Position numbers and translations under genes: made by a program | The notes under the pieces: model-generated | What the model was told of the DNA's origin: nothing | Databases searched by the model: none | The model's input: only the letters and a program-made list of their open reading frames with translations | NCBI GenBank assembly: GCA_037176705.1 | Contig: CM073885.1 | Location: 218,438,290 to 218,502,289 of the forward strand | Origin: Molossus alvarezi | Lineage: Eukaryota; Chordata; Mammalia; Chiroptera; Molossidae | Length of the DNA stretch: 64,000 nt | Direction: 5' to 3' | Shown: piece by piece, positions 24,446-37,491 of the stretch | Layout: every line of letters starts with the position of its first letter | Position numbering within the stretch: position 1 is the stretch's first letter

Positions 24446-24638
24446 CCCTAGGCAGTTTAGTTCCACGGTTAGAGCGTTGGCCCATGGACCAGAGAGTCCC
24501 AGGTTGCAGTTTGTCCCCGGTCCCAGGGTGGCAGCCACTCGATGTGTCTCTCTCTTTCTTCACCACTCTCTCCCTCCCACTCTATCTAAAGATAAATGTA
24601 AAAAATGTGAAGATAAAAAAATAAATAAAAAATAAAAT
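24446..24638 (+). mobile_element. VES-type SINE, shortened
   Basis: A copy with an internal deletion between the tRNA-like head and body. Perfect 17-bp duplication AAAATAAGAGGGGCGAG (24429-24445 and 24639-24655). The terminal hairpin has decayed. Confidence 0.93.
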
Positions 24639-24891
24639 AAAATAAGAGGGGCGAGGGAGTAGGTAAGGATGAAGAACTTCTACCTTATCTATGCTGTTGG
24701 ATTATTTTATAGCAAAAAGGTATTTCTCTATTACTTGTGACATTCACACATACACACACACACAGCGCTACTTCAATAGTCTAGGCAATAGATAATAGTT
24801 ATTCACAAAAAGGAGGTGACAAACTATGTGTGGGTTCCTCTTTCTAGCAAGACAGATAAATCACTGGTTTGGTGAGAAGTTTTAAAATATT

Positions 24892-24996
24892 TTTTTTCTT
24901 TTTTTTTTTTGGTACATGCCCCTAGCGGGAACTGAACCCAGGACTCTCTGGTCCGCAGGCCTATGCTCCAACTGCTGAGCCAAACCGGCCAGGGCT
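24892..24996 (-). mobile_element. Truncated VES-type SINE (tRNA-like head only)
   Basis: About 85 bp of the reverse head (gagccaaaccggccagggct) abuts a T-rich tract. The body is missing, as expected from a short retrotransposed transcript or an internal deletion. Its segment GGGAACTGAACCCAGG is the B-box region. Confidence 0.85.
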
Positions 24997-25139
24997 GAAA
25001 TATATTTTAATAGCTTGATATATCTATAACAAAGGAGGCCTGAACTACAGATTTCTGAGGAATGTGTCCTTGTGAATAAATCCATCAGAGAGAGACTGTG
25101 GGGAAACAGAGGACAGGTAAAAACACCACCGGTAGGCAA

Positions 25140-28100
25140 AGGAAGAATTGTTCAATGAGCACTGTGAAATGTTCTAACACCATCTTAAATTATTTTTGAT
25201 AACTGCTATTGAAAAAAAATTAAGAGAAAATTCATTTTTCAAAACTGTTTTGAAACACGCCAAAAGGTTTGCTAAGTTTTAAAATATATTCATCCTCTAT
25301 AAACTTGTTTACAATTTAGTATGTATTACATTTAGAAACTTCTTATATAGGCAAGGCAATTCAAGCTAAAGTCCATTAACAAATGGGTTGTTTGCCATTT
25401 TTAAGTTTTAGATACTTATTATACAAATGATATTTTTATTAAATAAAGACAGATCTATTTCAAAGTTCTAATGACAGCTGTATAGTTCAAGCCATTCCAA
25501 TTTAAAATATTAACATGAAATTATCAGAGGAAAAAGCAAAACCCATTTTTTTTTACAATACATGGAATTTAAGCTAACTTGAAACTAAACAATGTGCATA
25601 CATAACCAGTATTTAGTTCACTAAAGTAGTTAAAATCACACACAACAGCCTATGGTTAGCAAACTAAAAACTGTACTACTAATATGTACATGAGGAAGTT
25701 AGGAAGCATGGTAATTCTACATTATCCAGTCCAAGTAAGATAAACCTTTTCTTAAGTCACAAAGGATATAGAGTGTACCGCACAGGATATGTTAACTCCT
25801 CTTGGCACTATCCTTGATCACTATGCTGGCCCTAACATGCCCATGCCTATGCATGCACCTTGTATAACAATCTCAAATGCGCCAAGTAAACACAGTGCCT
25901 CCTCTAATTACTTTGGAAGGGGGAGGAGAAGACTGAAAAAAATCGCAGCACAGAGCCAAAGTATCAGCAGAGAACCAGTATCTATTACTTCAAGGCCTGA
26001 TACCAAAACCTTGGCTAAGAAAACAAATGCATATTTAAACATTCTGTGTAAGCCTAAGTAAAGCACACTCTACACGGTTTCAAATCCGTTTATCCTGATG
26101 TTACTAAATACAAACAAGACTCAAATTCAAAGTATAGCTTGTATAATTCATCCTCTTCAAAGACAGCTCAAGTCTACTTTCTGATTACTTAGGCCTGTCA
26201 GGCAGAGTACAGCATATCCTTCACACCAACCTCCACCATTCCCTGGGCTTAGTATTCTACTGACTAAATACAGTTTATCCTATCCATGGAAAACCATCCA
26301 GTATTATTATCTAATTTAGTGCTCTCTAACTACTTGGCCAGCCCCCTGGTTAAGTGACTGAGTCTGCTTTCAGCCTGAACTGACCAGCAGGGACCTCCAA
26401 TCACAACAGGACAACTTTGAGGACTGAGGAGGAATCATCTTGGCACAGCTATAACCCATCTGTGGTACTACTGGTATGGCCCTGCACTTCAGTAGGGAAG
26501 AACTCGGTTAAACCCTTCTGATACTCAGAGATAAGACTAGACACCATCTTACAACCATTTTATGTACTTATGACAGAAAAGCCAATCATACTGAGAAAAC
26601 TTATACATAAAACGTTCTAATTACACACACCACACAAGCCCACGCACATACACTCATGAGCACACACTTGAATCAGCACCAGAATGTCCTCCAATGAAAC
26701 AAAAGTATTCATATGTTAGAAACAAATTCTCTATACACTTTCATTTCCCAGTATTTTCATGCATATTATAAGTACCTACAGCCACTAAAATACAAAGCTT
26801 TGAATATCTTTTTTAATTGTAAACATCACAGAAAATCAAGTACACTATAAATGTAATTTACATAAAAATGTTTATACATTCTGAAATCTGCAGTATTTGT
26901 GTCTTCCTGAGGAAAGAAAGGGTCTGTATAACTTTCAATAGATCTTCAAAGAAATATGCAGTGCCCCCAAAAAAATTATTTTTACTACTTTTATTGGAAT
27001 ATGCAATAAAAAGAACTTTTTCCAAATTCTGGTCCCCTGTGTCCTCTTTCTAAAATTGTCTAGGTACCTGACCTTTGTTGGCCTAAGATTCCTTCTCTGT
27101 AAAAATGGAAAAAGTGTTGTTGCCCTGTCTACTTAAGAACTATTGAACACATTAAATTTGGCAATGCAGGAGAAAGTTCTGTAGACAATTAGATATCTCT
27201 ATCAAAATATGTAAATATAAAATAATTTAATAATGTTTATCATTGATACTTTATCTGCTAGACCAATGTATAAACATATTTAAAATTTCAGGTAGAACAA
27301 GTACCATATTTTACATTAGAAAAATAAGAGGGGAAAAAAACCCCAAGTTCTGTCTTAAAAGCACTGATATACCCAGACTTTGGTTCTCTCATTCAGCTTG
27401 TGGATATTTAAGACATGTAGGTTTATATTAAAACATATTTTACTTGAATGAGTGTAACAGTAGTTATGTGAACTTTTTGGTTAATAATGACCACAATGAA
27501 ACTCTTGGGTAAGAGAATTCCAGGTAACCACTAGAACTTCGTTAAAAATACTGCACATTTGAAGTGATCTATTCGGAGACTAGGAAATAGTCGCACTTTT
27601 GAAAAGAACATGATCAAAACTTTTTTAAGAACAAATTGTTTTCAGAGTGAAATAACTTATAGAAATGCAATAGAAAGAAAACTAAAGAACCAGTTTTTTC
27701 CTCCCTTGACGAGGCTCTATATATGTTAACATTTTGAAAACTATTCCCATGACCTAAAAATTACTTAATGGACTGTCCCCTTTGACCCTAAAAGTCAGGT
27801 AATAAAGAAAACCTTAGAAACAGTTAAGTTTCTCATAAACACCCAGCAGGTACTATGTCCCCCTTTCCTTTGTTTCTTTCAATAAAAATCTTACCAGATT
27901 TCTTACAATTCTGACATTTATGACTCTAATGTTTTTCTCTATTGACCCAACTTACTTGCATTTAGGGAAACTATAGTTACTTAAAAACATAACAGATTGC
28001 TAGACCTTCCTAGATAAGTCTATGTCTTTTTATCTTAGATTCCTGAGGCCTAAGTGAAAAGGTAATAATATATTCCTAATTAAAGTCAAATTATCTTCTC

Positions 28101-28600
28101 CCAAAATCATGATCATCAAAATAATATTTTTTTGCATTGCTGAAAAGGTCAACCCATTTACAATATAAAACAAAGCTCAAGGGACTACGCTTATAAAGTT
28201 GCAGGACCCAAATGAAGAAAAACTTCAGGGAAATGTAAAAGATTTTAATAAAATGGAGAGACATGCTATGTTCCTGGAAAAGACTATTCATTCCTGTCAA
28301 TATGCTAACCACCCCCCGCCCAATCTCAGGTTAATAGTTTTCACGTAATGCCAATCAAAATCCCAACGCTGCAGAATTACATGAACTTTTCTCTAAATTT
28401 AGGATAAAATCTCTGGGATTCAAGTTAAGAAGTCTGTTTAACCGGCACCCCAGATGAAGTTTAAGAATCCTTGCATTAGTTCTGCTACATACTCATGATC
28501 AATCTGAACACCATTAACAAAACAAATATTCATCGTGAACTCCTCTGATCAACTTTGGGGTTTTTTCTCTCCCTCTTTGGAGATTAGTTTAAGGACAATG
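25140..28600. other. Repeat-poor intron segment
   Basis: About 3.4 kb without any transposon that I recognise, which is unusual for this intron. The ORFs are short and lack splice-flanked coding character. It is a candidate location for conserved non-coding sequence. Confidence 0.5.
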
Positions 28601-28604
28601 TGAC

Positions 28605-28748
28605 CTGTGGGAAAAGCAGCACTGGCACCACCTGAAAGCCTGCTGGTGATGCAGAATCTCAGGCCCCACCCATATATGCTGAATCAGAAACTACTTTAAT
28701 AAACCCCCAAGGGAGATTCATATACTTACTAGAGCTTGCTAACCAGTG
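28605..28748. mobile_element. MER5A-like hAT MITE
   Basis: Carries the diagnostic phrases gatgcagaatctcaggcccc and tgctgaatcagaaactac and a closing ccaagggagattcatatac, as in MER5A elements. It is diverged, and its ends are eroded. Confidence 0.65.
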
Positions 28749-28763
28749 TGTTAAATAAGACTC

Positions 28764-29010
28764 ACCCTGCCGGTTTGGCTCAGCGGTTAGAGCGTCGGCC
28801 TGCAGTCCAGAGAGACCCAGGTTCGGTTCCCGCTAAGGGCACATACCTCAGTTGCAGTTTGTCCCCGGCCCTGGTTGGGTCCTGCGGGTGGCAACCACTC
28901 GATGTGTCCCTTTCATGTCGATGCTTCTCTCTCTCTCTTCCTCTCTTTCCCTCCCACTCTATCTAAACAAGAAATAGAAAAATGTCCTTGAGTGAGGATA
29001 AAAAAAAAAG
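28764..29010 (+). mobile_element. VES-type SINE, terminal-hairpin class
   Basis: Near-consensus copy next to the MER5A-like element. Duplication AATAAGACTC (28754-28763 and 29011-29020). Confidence 0.95.
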
Positions 29011-29019
29011 AATAAGACT

Positions 29020-30780
29020 CCCCAGAATTACAATGTTTAAAAAAGTTAATCCAGGTAAAACAAACCAGCTATTCAAATAATGGGGCATACATATTCCTCT
29101 TGAACTTCCCTGTGCCATCACCAACCCCTAGGTCCCCTCATCACACTCCCATTCATTAGACTGGAATGAAATCATTAATTTTGACTTTTTTTGTTTCAGT
29201 CACAATATCTTTTCTCTCTTCCCTTATGCCCGTTTTCTTTCCTACGGTAGAAAAGTCAGATTTTAGAATGAATGTTTTTAGTGGGTTTTTGGAAGAACTG
29301 AAAATGCCTACATATTAACTTAGTTCTCTACTACTACTACTTTTTTCTCCCTTATATTTCAAAACTCCTTCATTCCTAAATCCAAAGCCTGCATATTAGG
29401 TCTTAAGCATCTCTCACCCATTTCACAATTTCCTTCTCACCAGAATATAAGGTTCCAAAAGCATCAGACTTTAGCCAAATTTTATATATTGCTGTTAAAC
29501 TTGTCTTTTCTTCCCAAATTCACATTATACTAACCTCTCCTTGGGACTACTGGCCTTACAACTATAAAGTACAATGATCTATACCCTGAACTTCTCCAAG
29601 TGCCCCTCAACAACGTTTTATACTCTGCAACTCTACAACCCACCATCATCTGCTTTCCCAGACAGCCTGTAAAGCTCTCTTTACCCAATTACCATGCTCA
29701 TGCATCTCACCCAAACTAATTAACTAACCATCAGGTGGCAGCTCTTTCTATTCTCTTTTTTTCAACATATTTTAGTAAGTGGTTGTGCTTGCCTCTAGAA
29801 CCCATTTTAAGTAGGACACCGTATGTATGCATTCACAGTCTACTTGGAGAGAAAGACAAAAATAAGTTATTATAGTACACGGAGATGAACTCTATGGGCA
29901 ATATAACTAAGGCAAAAAGGTTTGTATTAAAATAAATATAGTTGGAATACCCTCAAATCCAGCATTCTCTCTTCATTTAGGCAGGACGTGAAATTTCATT
30001 GTTTTAGGAAGCCTTTCTTGATGAAAACTGACAACATAAGCCAAGAATGTATTACCTAAACAGCATCACAGATCTAATTCAACTAAACATACAACCCACA
30101 TACCCTCCAATTCAGTGGTTTATGTATATAATCCCACTTATGATTCGAGATAAATAGTAAGCAAGCATCCCATAATTTCAGCTTTGGAATATATTAACTT
30201 TAGCACACGCTTAGAATTTTATTTCCAACCTTTATGAATGCTCAAATGAAAAAATTCACTCATCTGATCAGGTTCCCATTATGAAGTATACAGAAGCCTG
30301 ATTCAGTAGTGGATTGTGCTGACAGCTTCTTTGGCCTTCAGAGCATTTTCTCACAAAAACAATTCTACATGTGAAAATTAGGATCTCAGGTCAACGTGAA
30401 GTCTAGTACTAATAGTATGTAACAGCTATCGTCTCCCTATAAAACCATTTCTGTGGGAACATTCATTCAGGGTTTCAACTTGAAAAGTCAAGAATGCATC
30501 TCACTGCACCACTAGCACCGAAGGTTTTGCCCAGCCTACCTTACTGAGAAAGGGACTCCCCAGAGCCAAGCCATCAGCAATGCCCAAGTAACTACAAGCA
30601 ACAACTGAGACACGGCCTACAAATTCTACAGCCATTCCTAACTTCTCTTTATTCACTTGCACCTTGGAGAATATGCTGAACCATAAGCCCTTTCCTAAGA
30701 AAAACGCACATGGATGTTTATGAACCCCAGGTGAACTACCCCAACTGCAAAGTATAAGTCCACAAAATAAACTGTACACT
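29020..30780. other. Intron, mostly unrecognised
   Basis: Apart from a possible L2 snippet at 29810-29950, no feature is supported here. Confidence 0.55.
29810..29950 (-). repeat. Possible L2 fragment, reverse
   Basis: cattcacagtctacttggag followed by atagtacacggagatgaact resembles the reverse L2 'acagtctagtggggagacag' region. Confidence 0.4.
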
Positions 30781-30786
30781 ATAAAC

Positions 30787-31095
30787 TAGTAATGTCCAAT
30801 ATATGCCCAATATAATGTGAGCTACATATGTAATTTTAAATTTTCTAGTAGCTACATTCAAAAGATTAAAAACAATGACTTTTAATAATACATTTAACCC
30901 ACTAGATCCAAAATAATATTTCAACATGTAATCAACATTGTATAAATAAATGTTGAGATATTTCACATTTTTTCCATATTAAGGCTTTAAAATCCCAAAT
31001 GTAATTTACACTTATGGTACATTTCAGTTCAGCCTAGCCACATGTCAAGTAGTAGCTACATGCTGTTGGTGGCTACCGTATTAGACAGTTTTGCT
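30787..31095. mobile_element. hAT-type MITE fossil
   Basis: Opens with tgtccaatatatgcccaata and ends with ggtggctaccgtattagaca, the inverted arrangement of the TGTCCAATAyGGTAGCCAC-type hAT MITEs. The middle (ttttaaattttctagtagct) also fits. A related copy is at 60105-60605. Confidence 0.6.
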
Positions 31096-31630
31096 AGACT
31101 ATACAGTGCATACCCCAGCTATTCTCAAGTCCTTTGGGCTCAGGATCCCTTTACAGTCCTAAAGACTATTAAGGACCCCAGAGAGTTCTTGTTTATGTGG
31201 GTTATAAAAATCCATATTTACCATATTAGAAATTAAAATTGAGAATTTTTAAAAACAGTGAATTCATTTAAAATAATGAACACATTACACGTCAACGTAA
31301 CATTGTATGAAAAAGCTGTATTTTCCAAAACAAAAATTTAGAAAGAATGTCAATGTTTTACATTTTTGCAAAGCTCCTTAATATTTGCCTTAGTAGAAGA
31401 CTGCTGGATGCTCATACCTGCTTTTGCAGTTAATCTTCTCTGTTATTCTAGCTGAATAAAAAGTATATAAAGAAAATCTAGTCTTACACATAATATGTAG
31501 AGGAAAGATGAAGACTAATCTTAAGTCTTTTCGGATAACTATGGATATTCTTCTCTGCTATTAGAGCAAAACATGACAACTAATACTTTCTTAAATGTTA
31601 GTTGCAATATGGTCTATAAAATGACATCAT

Positions 31631-31795
31631 AGCCCTGGCCGTTGTGGCTCATGGAAAGGTCACTGGTTAGATTCCTGGTGGTGGGTTCAATCCCCAGCCA
31701 GGGTGCACACCTGAGGCAACCAATCAATGTTTCTCTCTCTCTCTCCCTCCCTCCCTTCTCTCTAAAAACTCAATAAAAACATATTTTTAAAAAAT
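31631..31795 (+). mobile_element. VES-type SINE, internally deleted
   Basis: Head agccctggccgttgtggctc, missing much of the tRNA part, ending actcaataaaaacatatttt. No clear target duplication was found. It lies within the old hAT. Confidence 0.8.
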
Positions 31796-31879
31796 TGCAA
31801 CTTGCAACACCTCTCCTTAAAATAAATAAAACAACATCACTGAATATTTTGTACTGTTATATTAAAATCCAATGCTCAG

Positions 31880-32140
31880 CCCTGGCCGGTTTGGCTCAGC
31901 GGTTAGAGCGTAGGCCTGCGGTCCGGAGAGACCCGGGTTCGGTTCCCGCTAAGAGCATGTACCCCGGTTGCAGTTTGTCCCCGGCCCTGGTCGGTCGTGT
32001 GGGTGGCAGCCACTCGATGTGTCCCTTTTGTATTGATGTTTCTCTCTCTCTCTGTTCCTCTCTCTCCCTCCCACTCTACCGGAGCAAAGGGTAGAAGGAT
32101 GTCCTCAGGTGAGGATAAAAAAATAAATAAATAAAAATGC
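31880..32140 (+). mobile_element. VES-type SINE, near consensus
   Basis: Intact A- and B-boxes (TGGCTCAGCGGTTAGAG, GGTTCGGTTCC) and terminal hairpin tcctcaggtgagga. Duplication AATGCTCAG (31871-31879 and 32141-32149). It lies within the old hAT. Confidence 0.95.
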
Positions 32141-32617
32141 AATGCTCAGTCTTGTACTTATATTTGTAACATCATGCATTTGGAAAATACCAGTTCAGTG
32201 AATTAAAGATACATTCCATTACATATTTTCTTAAATATTTGTTAATATTATCACCTACCTCCTCAGAAAAGCTTTCAAGTAATGGGATGCTATCAAGTTC
32301 ATAATGGCAGATACGAGTTTTCCAAAATTCTTTTTTTCTTTTGAAAACTCATATTCCACCATTAATAACACTGTCAGTTGTTTTCCTTGAAGTGACAAAG
32401 CTCACTTCATTAAATACCCAGATATAAATGAATAATCATAGTTTGTCAGTCATTCCTTCAAATAAAAAACGGTGTTCCATGAAATAAAGCAGCTATTTCA
32501 GAACACAATTCATTCAATCACCCAAGTGCTTTTCCTCAGTCACACTCCCACACTTCATTATGCAGCAAGTGCTTTATGTATACTTCCCATTTCTTCACAT
32601 ATTAAAAAAATGTGTCC

Positions 32618-33640
32618 TTACAAATGGCCAATAATAAGCACAGGAAAAGAAGTTTAACATAATTTATCTTTAGGAAAATCAAATCAAAACCATAATGATA
32701 TACCACTTCACACCCTTAGGGTGCCTACTATAAAATTTTTTAGAGAAAATAGCAAGTGCTGATGAGGACGTAGAGAAATTGGAACCCTTGTACACTGCTA
32801 GTGGGAATTTAAAACAGTGCAGCTAATATGAAAAACAGTATTGAAGGCCTTCAAATCCAGAAATTCCACTTCTGGGTATATACCAAAAAGAAATAAAAGC
32901 AGGGACTGAGCAAATATTTGTACACTCATATTCATAGCAGCTTTATTCACAATAGCCAAAAGGTGGGAATAATCCAAATGTGTCCGCTGAAGATGAATAG
33001 ACAAAATGAGATATTACATTAGTGGAATATTATTCGGACTTAGAAAGAAAATTCTGATACATGCCACAACATGGACAAACCTTGAAGACATTATGAAACA
33101 AGCCAGACACATAAGGACAAATATTGTATGATTCCACTAATATGAGTCAGATTTATAGAGATAGAAAACCAGTGGCTAGGGAAAGGGAGTTAGTGGTTAA
33201 TAAATATAGTTTCAATTTGGAAAGATGAAAAAGTTCTGGAGATGGATAGTGATGATGGTTGCATAACAATGTGAATGTACTGAACTGTAAACTTAAAAAC
33301 TTAAAATGGGCCCTGGTTGGCATGGCTCAGTGGTTAGAGTGTGGGCCCGAGCACTGGAGGGTCTCGGGTTTGATTTCTGGTCAAGGGCACATACCAGGGT
33401 TGCAGGTTCAATCCCCGGCCCAGCCAGGGTACGTGTAGGGGGCAACCAATGAATGTGACTCTGTCACTCTGATGTTTCTCTCTCTTTCCTATTCTCTCTC
33501 TTTCTCTCTCTCTCTCCCCCTCGCTCCCTTCCACTCCTCTAAAAATCAATGGAGAAAATGTCCCCAGCTGAGGATTAACCAAAAAAAGTTATAATGGTGA
33601 ATTTTATGTTATGTATATATTTCCACGATCAAAAAATAAA
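32618..33640 (+). mobile_element. L1 3' fragment inserted in an old hAT element
   Basis: Starts at acaaatggccaataataagc (ORF2 C-terminal region), passes through aatagccaaaaggtgggaat and ggaatattattcggacttag, and ends in the 3' UTR with taatggtgaattttatg and an A-rich tail near 33650. A SINE interrupts it at about 33309-33590. It splits the older hAT transposon at 31116-34245. Confidence 0.8.
33309..33590 (+). mobile_element. VES-type SINE inside an L1 3' end
   Basis: A diverged copy with two 'ggttcaatccccggccc'-type repeats in the body, ending tccccagctgaggattaa. The target duplication is blurred (aaaatg / ataatgg). Confidence 0.85.
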
Positions 33641-33658
33641 AATAAAAAAGATGTACTT

Positions 33659-33908
33659 GCCCTGGCCGGTTTGGCTCAGCGGTTAGAGCGTCTGCCTGCG
33701 GTCTGGAGAGACCCTGGTTTGGTTCCCACTGGGGGCACGTACCTCGGTTGCAGTTTGTCCCCGGCCCTGGTTGGGTCGTGTGGGACACACCACTCGATGT
33801 GTCCCTTTCATGTCGATGTCTCTCTCTCTCTCTCTCTCTCCCTCCCACTCCATCTGAACAAAATATCGAAAAATGTCCTCAGGTGAGGATAAAAAAAAAA
33901 AAAAAAAG
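33659..33908 (+). mobile_element. VES-type SINE, terminal-hairpin class
   Basis: Near-consensus head and (TC)n run. Short duplication TGTACTT (33652-33658 and 33909-33915). It sits between the L1 tail and the right half of the old hAT. Confidence 0.93.
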
Positions 33909-34439
33909 TGTACTTAAGGACTTAAGGGTCAAGACTGAGAAAAGACTGTATTGCTTCATCAAGGACATTTTTAAGGGAAATTGATTTTATGTAACAGTGA
34001 AGAATAAATACAATGACTACTAATACAGTTTAGTGCCAACTGTCTTTATTTGTGTTAAGGTACTAGCAGTTTGAACCTCCACCACAACTGCTTTTGAATC
34101 ATCAGTGCAAATGACAATACAGTGTAAAAAGGAATTATGTCTTAGTAGTATTGTAAAAACAATTTTGACCTGATAGATCCCCTCAAAAGCTCTTGAGGTC
34201 TCCTTCCCCTGGGACCCACAAATCACACTTTGAGAACCATTACTGAAGCCTGGTCTTTCAGAAGTCATAACAGAAGGAAAGAGACACAAAGACCACAGAA
34301 ATTTTATTTTTGTTATTTTTTTATCTTTTCAGATGAAAGAAACAAACAGGCTTATATGCTGAGAAGGAATCAGATATCGTTAAGTATTAAGGAATAGTAG
34401 AAAATCAAAAAAAATTAGATAAATTGATGGAGAAAGGCA

Positions 34440-34750
34440 CAGAAGCAAGAAGGTACTGGGGGGCACAGCCTCTAAAGCTGGAAGTAAAGGAGAGACAAAT
34501 ATTAGAGGTTGACTGGGTTTAGGGGTGATACTCTACGTCCTGGGTGTGCAATGTACAGCATGATGTCTATAGTTAATAATACTGTATTATGTATTTGAAA
34601 GAAGTTATCTTTACAAGTAAAAACTTGTAACTATATGTGGTGATGAATGCTAACTAGACATTGTGGTGACCATTTCATATGTACAAATATTAAATCATTG
34701 TCGTACACCAGAAACTAATAAGTCAATAATATCTCAATTTTTTAAAAAGC
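34440..34750 (+). mobile_element. L1 3'-end fragment
   Basis: The 3' UTR module with tgtctatagttaataatact, ttgtggtgaccatttcatat and gtacaccagaaactaataag, ending in an AT-rich tail. Confidence 0.65.
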
Positions 34751-34806
34751 TCTCTACTTAGAAAAATCCATATACTAGATAAATGCTTCTTAATAATGAC
34801 AGTAAT

Positions 34807-35063
34807 TGCCCTGGCCGGTTTGGCTCAGCGGTTAGAGCGTCAGCCCGCAGACCTGGGTTCTGTAACCACTAAGAGCACGTTCCTCGGTTGCAGTTTGTTC
34901 CTAGCCCCAGTTGGGGTTGTGTGGGTGGCAACCAGTCGATGTCTCTCTCTCATATCGATGTTTCTCTCTCTCTCTTCTCCCTCTCTCCCTCCTACTCTAT
35001 CTGAAGATAAATGCAAAAGTGTCCTCGAGTGAAGATTAAAAAAAAAAAAATTATTAAAAAAAT
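34807..35063 (+). mobile_element. VES-type SINE, terminal-hairpin class
   Basis: Lacks about 20 bp around the B-box. Duplication AATAATGACRGT on both sides with slight divergence. Confidence 0.9.
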
Positions 35064-35121
35064 AATAATGACGGTGATAATTCTATAGTTTAATAAAAAA
35101 TACTAAAAATTTTCTCTTCTA

Positions 35122-35329
35122 GCCTAGCCGGTGTGGCTCAGTGGTTGAGCATCTGAGCCATGCACCAAGAGGTTGCCAGTTCGATTCCCGGTCAGGGTAC
35201 ATGCCCAGGTTGTGGGCCCAATCCCCAGTGGGGGACATGCAGGAGACAGCCAATCAGTGCTCTCTCTCATCGATGTTTCTCTCTCTCTCTCCCTTCCTCT
35301 CTCTCTCTAACATCAATAAAGATAAATTT
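35122..35329 (+). mobile_element. VES-type SINE, ATCAATAAA-tail class
   Basis: Only 60 bp from the preceding SINE. Duplication of 17 bp (AAAAATTTTCTCTTCTA / AAAATTTTTCTCTTCTA, 35105-35121 and 35330-35346). Confidence 0.93.
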
Positions 35330-35349
35330 AAAATTTTTCTCTTCTAACA

Positions 35350-36060
35350 TTATAAAATTATAAATCAAGCACCAATCTATTCAAACTTTGTACTTGCATG
35401 TGTACAAAAAACATGCCATATGTAACACAGAAGTAATGTCAGGTCATTTTTAAGAAAATTGTTTTAAGATGCCAATTTCACTGCAAAGATTCAAACGTTT
35501 AGTATTCCAGGTTTAAGTCAAATGCATTTGTGCTATGATCTAATAAAATTAAAATTTGAAAGAACTTTGTTTCTCTATTTTATTTTGAAAAAATGTAGCA
35601 CAAATTTGTTAAATGAAATGCAAAAGTGATTTGAAATTACAGCACCTCAGACACCAAGCCTTAATGTTCTTGAATTAAGAAGAGAAGAAAGTGGAGCATA
35701 ATAACTCACCTATTTCTCTTCCTCTTTTCACTTTCCTTCTACCCTACAAGAAGTCCTAGATACTGCTATGCTATATTCAATTGAATAAGCTCAAGCAGAT
35801 TATATGTTACATACTTTTCAGCTCACAAATAATTTCATTTAGAACTGGACCTTTCTAGACTGAGACCACAGACTAATTTGGGGGGAGCAGAAATTTTTAA
35901 CATTTTATTATTAATCCTGACATCTTAAACAACACATGACTTGATGGCCTTAGGAAGAAAGAGCAAGGTAAAAAAATCTTTAATTCAAAAATGTTTGGGA
36001 ATACTCCCTTTCTACCTCAGACTCCTGAGGCACCCATTAATATTCCAGCTGCCTCCAGAA
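35350..36060. other. Intron, nothing recognised
   Basis: AT-rich, no repeat or exon supported. Confidence 0.55.
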
Positions 36061-36072
36061 TATTAAAAGTCC

Positions 36073-36380
36073 ACCCTGGCTGGTTTGGCTCAGCAGTTAG
36101 AGCGTTGGCCAGAGGACCAAAGGGTCATGGGTTTGATTCCAGTTAAAGGAATATAATATACCTGAGTTGAAGATTCCCCAGCCCCCACAGGGTTGTGTCT
36201 CTCTCACATCGATGTTTGTTTGTTTCTTCTTTCTTTCTTTCCTTCTCTCTGGTACGCGCTCTCTCTCTCTCTCTTTCCTTCTCCCTCTCTCCCTCCCTCC
36301 CTCCCTATACACTATCTAAAAATCAATGGAAAAATATCCTCCAGTTAGGATAAAAACTAAATTAATTAATTAATTAATTA
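36073..36380 (+). mobile_element. VES-type SINE with (AATT)n tail
   Basis: A diverged copy whose tail has become an (AATT)n microsatellite. Duplication AAAAGTCC (36065-36072 and 36381-36388). Confidence 0.9.
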
Positions 36381-36389
36381 AAAAGTCCC

Positions 36390-37491
36390 CTAGTCCTTTA
36401 AGCCTGCTTGAAGTCCCCACTCCAAACAAGACCAATGCCTAAATGTGCACAGGATCCAATTAAGTAGGGAAAGTGCTAGATTAAAGTGATGCAAACTAAA
36501 TTCTGCCCTCCACAACTAATACTAACAATGTGGCTCTAGGTTCATCCCTTAATCTATTTTCTCATAGTTAAATTAAGGAATTAAATTGGATAATTGCTAC
36601 AATTATGAGAGGTCTAAATACACACTAGAATTTTAAAATAAAGACTGTTATTCTAACAATACCAACTCCAACTAATACAATATTTAGGAAATTTTCTGAA
36701 AGAAGCTAAAAAGGTCTTACCCTTAAATCAGATTCTTATACACCACCCACTACCCCCATCCCTATATTAATTCTTCTAAAGTGCAAATATCAATAGGATT
36801 AACCTCACAATATCCATAGTCAACAGAACTGACCTCACAATATCCATAATGGCCCATCATAACTTTTAAAAATACATCTAGTCTTTATTTGAAAGACAGC
36901 CACTTCTCCAAAATGAGAACAAATTTGAACCTTGAACCTGTAAACAGGAGCCAATTCTCATACTGAAAAAGTATGAGACATTAGATTAGTTACATCCAAC
37001 TTTCAACAGCATGGATTCATGTAGTACCTTGCAAACTCATTTCCAACATTCCCGTGGAAAGGGTACTATCAACAAAGTGCCATATACAAACACATTTTAT
37101 TTTAATCCACTGATTAATCCAACATTTCTTAAATTCCCACTTCAATGATCTGAAAAACATAAATTTCATAAGAGCTAGCTTCACTGGGTTAAAAAACAAA
37201 AAACTATCAAATTGGACTGAGATCCTTAGAATTTTTCCTTTGGATTATGTAAACAATATTTTCCTGAAAGACCAAAAATTTAACAATCCAGTTAACTATT
37301 CACTAGGATTTGAACTGGGCTAGTTAGTAAACAAAATACCTCTATAGATCTACATTACTGTATACACAACCAGTTAACTATCTTACCAACTTCAGTTATT
37401 GATCATTCATTAAAAGCCTTTGCATAGCTGGGCATATACAAATCCTATTCTGCAAAAATAAAAAATAACTCAAAATCTATGTCCTACTGAG

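Larger units (their letters stand above)
31116..34245. mobile_element. Old hAT (Charlie-like) transposon split by L1 and SINEs
   Basis: The left part (31116-32617) begins cagctattctcaagtcctt and continues with ttatgtgggttataaaaatc and many AT-rich segments. The right part (about 33909-34245) ends cacactttgagaaccattac, an inverted match to a CAGTGGTTCTCAAA-type hAT end. The L1 at 32618-33640 and SINEs at 31631, 31880 and 33659 lie between the halves, so the hAT is the oldest layer. No transposase frame remains. The exact family name is not assigned. Confidence 0.55.
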
